DNA from: Crambe crambe
Taxonomy: Eukaryota; Porifera; Demospongiae; Poecilosclerida; Crambeidae
Assembly: GCA_963924555.1 (NCBI GenBank)
Contig: OZ004590.1
Span: forward strand, 1,116,001 to 1,180,000
DNA: 64,000 nt
Direction: 5' to 3'
Part shown: one piece after another, positions 58,951-64,000 of the stretch
Position numbering within the stretch: the stretch's first letter is position 1
How the letters are laid out: every line of letters begins with the position of its first letter
Notes under the pieces: generated by a model
Database searches by the model: none
Told to the model about the DNA's origin: nothing
The model's input: the letters and a program-made list of their open reading frames with translations, nothing else
Translations under genes and position numbers: made by a program

Positions 58951-59199
58951 CTTAAAAAAAATAAATAAATAGGACAAAAATAAGTGACATATATTATTTC
59001 AACAGTGTGGTTCTATGGGATCTAGCTTGGTGCTAAGAGCAATGAGAATTCTCTACACTCTAAAATGCCCAGGCATACATATGTATTGTGCAATAGTAGC
59101 ATCCTGTGTGTACATGATTTCTACACCCTCTCTGGATAGTAGGCTCTAGGTAGTTTGTTTATTGCAGTGAGCAAGCTGACTCTCAGGTGATTACTCATT

Positions 59200-59600
59200 G
59201 AATATATGTGTCTGCACTCCAAAATGCCCTATGGTATGTGTCCTGAATTAGTAGTGTGTGTGTGCATAATGCATAATGCTAATCGTGATCTAGATAATTT
59301 TCTACATCCTTTTGTCATGGCTTATCTAAGTGGATTGTATGTGCTTGGTTTGTCTAAGTGCTTGTGGTAAGCATTTACAGCTTTCAATCAATATCAAGCA
59401 CTGGAGCCTATCAGCTACTTTACTTACTCACTTGCTCACTGTGGACATTGCTATAGTAGTAGTTGTAGAGGCTCTAGGCGTTCTTTGTTACATATAAACT
59501 CAACAGCGAATTTTTCTTAAGAGTTTAAGCACTAAAGAATACTTGCTTGCTCGCTTGCTGTCAAATGTTGCACATTGCATAATATTGGACCAGACTGGAT
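59200..59600 (+). repeat. Dispersed repeat R1, copy 3
   Basis: CTGCACTCCAAAATGCCC, GTGTCCTGAATTAGTAG, CACTGGAGCCTATCAGC and GCACTAAAGAATACTTGC match the copies at 4575-4925 and 32480-33090. Confidence 0.6.
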
Positions 59601-59750
59601 TACTTCTTGCTAGCTCTAGTGTTGAAAAGCCACACCTTTGCATGTGCATGCCATAATAACAGCAGAAAGCAACATGCATAATTTAAGACATCAATTTCCA
59701 CTGGTGGCAGTTTGACTGCACATGCCTTTTCATGGAATTTAGCATTCAAA

Positions 59751-59850
59751 ACTGGCTAGGTAATTGCTCGAATCGCTATACTAATTGAATTTGAAACTGT
59801 CTAGAATTGCACTTGGCTTCACCTCACGCCATTACCTAGCCAGTTTCTAA
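59751..59850. repeat. 100-bp element with AAACTGGCTAGGTAAT ends
   Basis: AAACTGGCTAGGTAAT at 59752 is exactly inverted at about 59833-59848 (ATTACCTAGCCAGTTT). Tiny TIR element, non-coding. Confidence 0.6.
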
Positions 59851-60271
59851 AGTTGTAATCAAAAGTACTCTGGGCTAGCCTCAAAGTCCCAAGTGTCAAA
59901 AATTGATATTCCCTGCCCAAATTGATTTCTTGTTTGGATCCAACTGATTTTCAAAACAAAGTAGGTGGACTGATGGATTAGATAGGGGACTAAATTAAAC
60001 TAAGCCAGTTGCCATAATTTTTATTTGCCGTGGTATGATTAGAAACTCAGCCAATGGGTTCTATTGGTATTCAGAAACTTTCAGGCCCTTGGAGTATATC
60101 GACTTTTCATTATAAACAATACAATATCAGCCATTTAAAAATGACATCATTTGTCATGCGCATCTGTTACGATCACGTGCACACTCGACACACAAAAGGC
60201 AAAGATAAGCATTAATAACTAAACATGAGGTGAAACAGTAAGTAAAGGTCATATAAAAGTAAACAAACAAG

Positions 60272-60548
60272 GGAAAAATTTATGCTAAATAAAAAGGCCA
60301 TGTAAGGTTGGTCTGTACTTTTACCTGTACCAGTTTCTGTGAATAAACATCAAGACTACGCTGGCTGCCTTCAATAATAATCCCTACATCACTCCACAGA
60401 ACACTTTTATACTGACATGAATTAAAGCAGCTGCAGTGATGTAGGGATCATCATTGAAGGCAGATAGTTTTGATGTTTGTTCACAGAAACTGCTACAGGT
60501 AAAAGTACAGACTAACCCTACATGGCCTTTTTATTTAGCATAAATTTT
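60272..60548. mobile_element. Palindromic MITE of about 275 bp
   Basis: Two arms of about 125 bp: AAATTTATGCTAAATAAAAA, GGCCATGTA, GTCTGTACTTTTACCTGTA, CCTTCAATAATAATCCCTAC on the left, and the inverse on the right. A short central spacer near 60410 separates them. Confidence 0.75.
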
Positions 60549-61068
60549 ATATATATAATTTTATTTTATTTTATAATTTCAATGAGTCATGACCATGCAC
60601 ATACTTACTGTTGAACCTTAGAACCATTACATAAGATTCTTATATAAATGGCAGTTTAATAGTCACCAGCACCAGTTTTACTTTACATCTACTAACAAAT
60701 CTTTATTGGATACCGTACAGATCCAAATTTTCGAGATTTCATCATTTTCGTCATATGATAGCAGGCCATCAGAAGGTCAAACATTGGCAGAATGAAATCC
60801 AATATTGCAGAGAGTCATCACATAATTATCATACAGCAAACTCGAATACTTCTACGCAAGCACAGTAAGAATATTAAAGTGTGAAAATATTTTTCGTTAC
60901 CCACAGACCAAACACAAAAATAATGGAAGTTTTAGACCATGAAACTTGGAGCTATACGGTACTATGATGAAACAGCTACATCTTCTCCAGAATTAAAGAC
61001 ATGCCCAAGAAATTAAGCAAGTTTTTGACAATTCATTTGTCTATCTGTTGACATTCTATTTTTCTTAT

Positions 61069-61848
61069 ATTATGATATTACATCATATCAACATACTTCA
61101 ATTATTAATATAATCTCAATGTTTCGGCTGACTACTCCAGCCTTCATCAGGAGAAAAAAACAAATTTGAAATGATACAAAAAAATAGCCAGAGGACATGT
61201 GTGTGCACAAGCAGGAGAAAAGCAAAAATTTGAAATGAAAATGATACAAAAAAATAGCCAGAGGACATGTGTGTGCACGAGCATGCTACCGATGAAACCG
61301 CTACTTGTTTAAACTCTAAAGAGCAGGCCAGCATGGTGGTACCTCAATCCCAACATCTCTGTTAAAATGAAAGTCTGTTGTCTGTATGTGGAGGGCTTCC
61401 TTCACTTGTAAGATATCATGTCTCCTTGCCCTGTCCACTATCTGTACATTGTCCCATAGGATTTGGTGGTGGAAAGTCCAAGCATGTTCTGAGACAGCAG
61501 ATTTTTCTGTGCATTGTCCCATAGGATTTGGTAGTGGAAAGTCCAAGCATGTTCTTAGACAGCAGATTTTTCTGCATATCCATGTACACACGCATCCTTA
61601 AGCTCTTTTATTCTAGTTCCTAATTGTCTCGTAGTCTCTCCTAAATAAAATTTCCCACAACTACAAGGGATTTTGTAAACAGCTGATGACTGTTTATCTA
61701 TGCATAATTTGTCTTTGACCTTTACCAACCTATCTGACTTGAATGCAACCTTTACGCCATAATCTCTGCAAATTCTCCTGATGCCCTTGCTCAAACCTTT
61801 GGTATAAGGAATCACAACTAAAATCTCATCCTTGTGTTCCTTGGTCAT
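61069..61848 (-). mobile_element. Penelope-like retroelement 3' end, left (inverted) arm
   Basis: The minus-strand frame 61848-61555 encodes the RT thumb end and the GIY-YIG endonuclease: EILVVIPYTKGLSKGIRRIC, VYKIPCSCGKFYLGETTRQL and GTRIKELKDACVHG, followed by SEHAWTFHHQILWDNVQIVD in the next frame. CSCGKFYLGET is the metal/GIY-YIG signature of Penelope-like elements. Two small tandem duplications (61190/61258 and 61448/61513) break the frame. The 3' untranslated part ends in a hammerhead core. Confidence 0.85.
61121..61150 (-). ncRNA. Hammerhead ribozyme core, left arm
   Basis: Minus strand: CTGATGA (61150-61144), stem II GGCTG/CAGCC around GAGTAGT, then GAAAC (61125-61121). These are the conserved CUGANGA and GAAA boxes with a 5-bp stem II. 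Penelope-like elements are known to carry such motifs. Stems I and III and the cleavage site were not resolved by eye. Confidence 0.7.
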
Positions 61849-61904
61849 AATGGATATCCCAAATCCTTTATTTCAAGCTCAACATTGAAACGTGGGAGTA
61901 GCGT

Positions 61905-62550
61905 GAATGCCAAGGAACACAAGGATGAGATTTTAGTTGTGATTCCTTATACCAAAGGTTTGAGCGGGCATCAGGAGAATTTGCAGAGATTATGGCGTAA
62001 AGGTTGCATTCAAGTCAGATAGGTTGGTAAAGGTCAAAGACAAATTATGCATAGATAAACAGTCATCAGCTGTTTACAAAATCCCTTGTAGTTGTGGGAA
62101 ATTTTATTTAGGAGAGACTACGAGACAATTAGGAACTAGAATAAAAGAGCATAAGGATGCGTGTGTACATGGATACGCAGAAAAATCTGCTGTCTCAGAA
62201 CATGCTTGGACTTTCCACCACCAAATCCTATGGGACAAGGTACAGATAGTGGACAGGGCAAGGAAACATGATATCTTACAAGTGAAGGAAGCCCTCCACA
62301 TACAGACAATCATTTTAACAGAGATGTTGGGATTGAGGTACCACCATGCTGGCCTGCTCTTTTGAGTTTAAACAAGTAGCGGTTTCATCGGTAGCATGCT
62401 TGTGCACACACATGTCCTCTGGCTATTTTTTGTATCATTCTCATTTCAAATTTGTTTTTTCTCCTGATGAAGGCTGGAGTAGTCAGCCGAAACGTTGAGA
62501 TTATATTAATAATTGAAGTATGTTGATATGATGCGATATCATAATATATT
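61905..62550 (+). mobile_element. Penelope-like retroelement 3' end, right arm
   Basis: Same sequence as the left arm in the opposite orientation, separated by a 56-bp spacer (61849-61904). Frames: AKEHKDEILVVIPYTKGLSG to 62022, then VKVKDKLCIDKQSSAVYKIP, CSCGKFYLGETTRQLGTRIK and DRARKHDILQVKEALHIQT (62024-62365). A frame change lies near 61965. RT catalytic motifs are absent in both arms, so neither is autonomous. Confidence 0.85.
62464..62493 (+). ncRNA. Hammerhead ribozyme core, right arm
   Basis: CTGATGA (62464-62470), stem II GGCTG/CAGCC around GAGTAGT, then GAAAC (62489-62493), followed by GTTGAGATT. Same core as in the left arm, with one difference after the GAAA box (GAAACGTT here, GAAACATT there). 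Confidence 0.7.
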
Positions 62551-62838
62551 GACAGTAAGAATGGACAGCCACACTTTTACTATCCATAATTCATGACTAA
62601 GTTAATTTACAACAAATGGCCCAAGGTTGAAATGCAATGTGCGAAAACTATTACTGGAGGCCTAACTTCAGATTAGAATACTGTATGCTACAAGTTGATG
62701 AGCACAAGTGGTTTTGCATGGTCCTTTTCTAACCAGGCAGAGACTAGCTAAACTTCTAATTTCTCCTTGTTATAGCAACTGGAAGTGAATTGTGGTATTC
62801 GTATATTAAAGTTTCCTATTGTTATAGCATGGATTTCC

Positions 62839-63129
62839 TCATGAAGTAACTCGCCATATTCCACTCTGACTCGTGTAATAAGATATATTATGCATCCGTG
62901 TGTATCTGAGGTGTGTCTTGTTTGTGTTGCCTGAAAAGTATACATCATCTTCATAATTGGCAGTACAATCTTTGTCACTGGCAAATGGATCATATGCATC
63001 CTTTGAAGGTGGCAAGTAACTAATTCCAAATACTTCACCCACAAGCATCTCAATTTCCATCCGAACTATGTTATTCCGGATGAGCTGGTCTTCATCTCCA
63101 CCAAGAGCACTTGATAAGCCAATAAACAA
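62839..63129 (-). CDS. Unidentified exon, possibly M13-peptidase-like
   Basis: Minus-strand frame FIGLSSALGGDEDQLIRNN, VRMEIEMLVGEVFGISYLPP, DPFASDKDCTANYEDDVYF and HLRYTRMHNISYY. ALGGDED followed by a helix of the type IxxMExE and a later YxRM recall the N-terminal region of neprilysin/ECE (M13) peptidases, but no catalytic HExxH is present and the spacing is unusual. The 3' end runs into a hairpin repeat. No confident splice sites. It could be a lone exon of a gene entering from beyond the window, or chance. Confidence 0.25.
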   Translation of the reverse strand: MFIGLSSALGGDEDQLIRNNIVRMEIEMLVGEVFGISYLPPSKDAYDPFASDKDCTANYEDDVYFSGNTNKTHLRYTRMHNISYYTSQSGIWRVTS

Positions 63130-63179
63130 AATGACTTCTTTAGGTTATTGTCAATCATCGGTTGCCTTCCAGTACCCAA

Positions 63180-63470
63180 TGAACTAAATTTGGAGTTCTA
63201 ATTTTATCTATGCACCCCTCACTTTGTTCAATAACTCTCCCAGGAATGCTTTAGTAAATCTTTAAACTCACATCAAGAAGCTGTAAGACTGAAGTACATC
63301 CTCGTGGAATAATGATGACAATAGTGTTACCATGCACATTGGTATAGTATGAGCACTAAATGAATCCAAGGTAGTGTTTTCTTGTATAAGCACCCCAAAT
63401 TCCTTAATCCACATTTTCATTAATTTTTCATCCATCCAAGCTAGGTTACCACTGAATTTCATTATCTGAA
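63180..63470 (-). pseudogene. pogo/Tigger-type (DDE_1) transposase remnant
   Basis: Minus-strand frames give FSGNLAWMDEKLMKMWIKEF, TTLDSFSAHT (second catalytic Asp), then after a frameshift IVIIIPRGCTSVLQLLDV (the IPGGxTSxLQPLDV box) and FKDLLKHSWESY. The order is that of the pogo/Tigger DDE_1 domain. Only this central part remains. Confidence 0.7.
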
Positions 63471-63582
63471 ACTTGCTTTATAGTCCTTGTAGTTGTACAT
63501 TATTTGCTTTAGCATTTTATCTGCTACTGTGTAACATAATGCTACTGTTATTTTTTTTTCCAGATTATGTTAGCTATGTAGT

Positions 63583-63768
63583 CCGACTTTGTGAAGAGAC
63601 ATGAGAGGTGTAGAATAGGTGGGAGCTTCGGCGCCGGTGAAATACCACTACTTTCATCGTTTCTTTACTTATCCGATGAGGCGGAGCTGGGCCTCGCGGC
63701 CCACCTTCTGGATTCAAGGTCCTCCCCGAGGGCTGATCCGAGTCGAAGACAGTGTCAGGTGGGGAGTT
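63583..63768 (+). pseudogene. 28S rRNA fragment (about 186 bp)
   Basis: GTGAAGAGACATGAGAGGTG, TAGAATAGGTGGGAG, GCCGGTGAAATACCACTACT, TTATCCGATGAGGCGG and GACAGTGTCAGGTGGGGAGT are conserved blocks of the 3' half of eukaryotic large-subunit rRNA, in order and sense orientation. The sequence stops abruptly after GGGGAGTT, where real 28S continues with TGACTGGGG. It is a stray insertion, not an rDNA unit. Confidence 0.88.
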
Positions 63769-64000
63769 GTAATCATATTGAAATCTCCATTTTTCTGTAT
63801 GGAGTTTCTTCTTGTCAAGTTCCTCTTTTAACCAATGCTGGGCATTTGATTTCAGTGGTGGATTTGAAATGCCTTGCAGCAGCCCTCACTTCATGGAATC
63901 TTGAATATCTGAGAATTTGAATACATCTGATGTATAAACTTAAGGATTTAAATAATTGTATGAAACTAATGAGGTTTCTACAACTATAATTACTAGGTTC
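63769..64000. other. Window end, no gene seen
   Basis: AT-rich sequence after the rRNA fragment; nothing recognised. Confidence 0.3.

Larger units (their letters stand above)
58951..61068. other. Region upstream of the first recognised SELENON exon
   Basis: The 5' exons of selenoprotein N (membrane anchor, EF-hand) should lie here or beyond, but I found none. It contains repeat R1 and two palindromic elements listed separately. Confidence 0.35.

Noticed and set aside
61834-62022. A separate plus-strand gene starting at 61834.
   Set aside because: It is the frameshifted start of the right Penelope-like arm plus the spacer.

Overview
The window looks like a piece of a compact, AT-rich animal genome, most likely a demosponge. 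The evidence is short introns (51-200 bp) with GTAAGT-type donors, abundant AGCTATAGCTATA tracts, a metazoan selenoprotein N gene, a countin-like saposin protein and protein families I associate with sponge genomes such as Amphimedon. The species is inference. There are no prokaryotic features. Most annotated sequence is mobile-element debris; the host genes with clear spliced structure are on the minus strand at 48-59 kb.

Layout. 0-2.4 kb: broken open reading frames, including a LINE whose 5' and 3' parts lie in opposite orientation. 3-3.5 kb: two leucine-rich-repeat exons (minus). 3.8-5.5 kb: a foldback repeat and a tRNA-derived SINE. 6.2-15.6 kb: a dense nest of TA-flanked DNA transposons. 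It holds three diverged copies of an element with two convergent genes: a small plus-strand protein (ubiquitin/PB1-like start, SHOCT-like end) and a minus-strand DD34E transposase. A tyrosine-recombinase (Crypton-type) pseudogene and several MITEs are mixed in. One MITE is a clean internal deletion of the copy beside it. 16-38 kb: mostly gene-poor, with inverted-repeat elements, a hairpin minisatellite, a membrane-anchor exon near 24 kb and a 393-bp tandem duplication at 38 kb. 41.1-42.5 kb: a two-exon gene of unknown function with one in-frame TAG. 43-47.4 kb: MITEs, one carrying a tRNA-like sequence, and a Lys/Tyr-repeat pseudogene.

48.1-49.5 kb: a five-exon countin-like gene (signal peptide, six-cysteine saposin-B domain, C-terminal beta domain). 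52.2-58.95 kb: the C-terminal two thirds of selenoprotein N, with the SCUG selenocysteine motif encoded by an in-frame TGA at 53351-53349; one intron holds a 1.7-kb foldback transposon. 61.1-62.55 kb: two 3' ends of a Penelope-like retroelement (GIY-YIG endonuclease) facing each other as a long inverted repeat, each ending in a hammerhead-ribozyme core. 62.8-63.8 kb: an unidentified exon, a pogo-type transposase remnant and a 186-bp piece of 28S rRNA.

The strongest candidate for an undescribed system is the two-gene TA-target transposon at 8.5-15.4 kb. Convergent gene order, shared TIR design and conservation of both proteins in three divergent copies suggest that the accessory protein belongs to the element.
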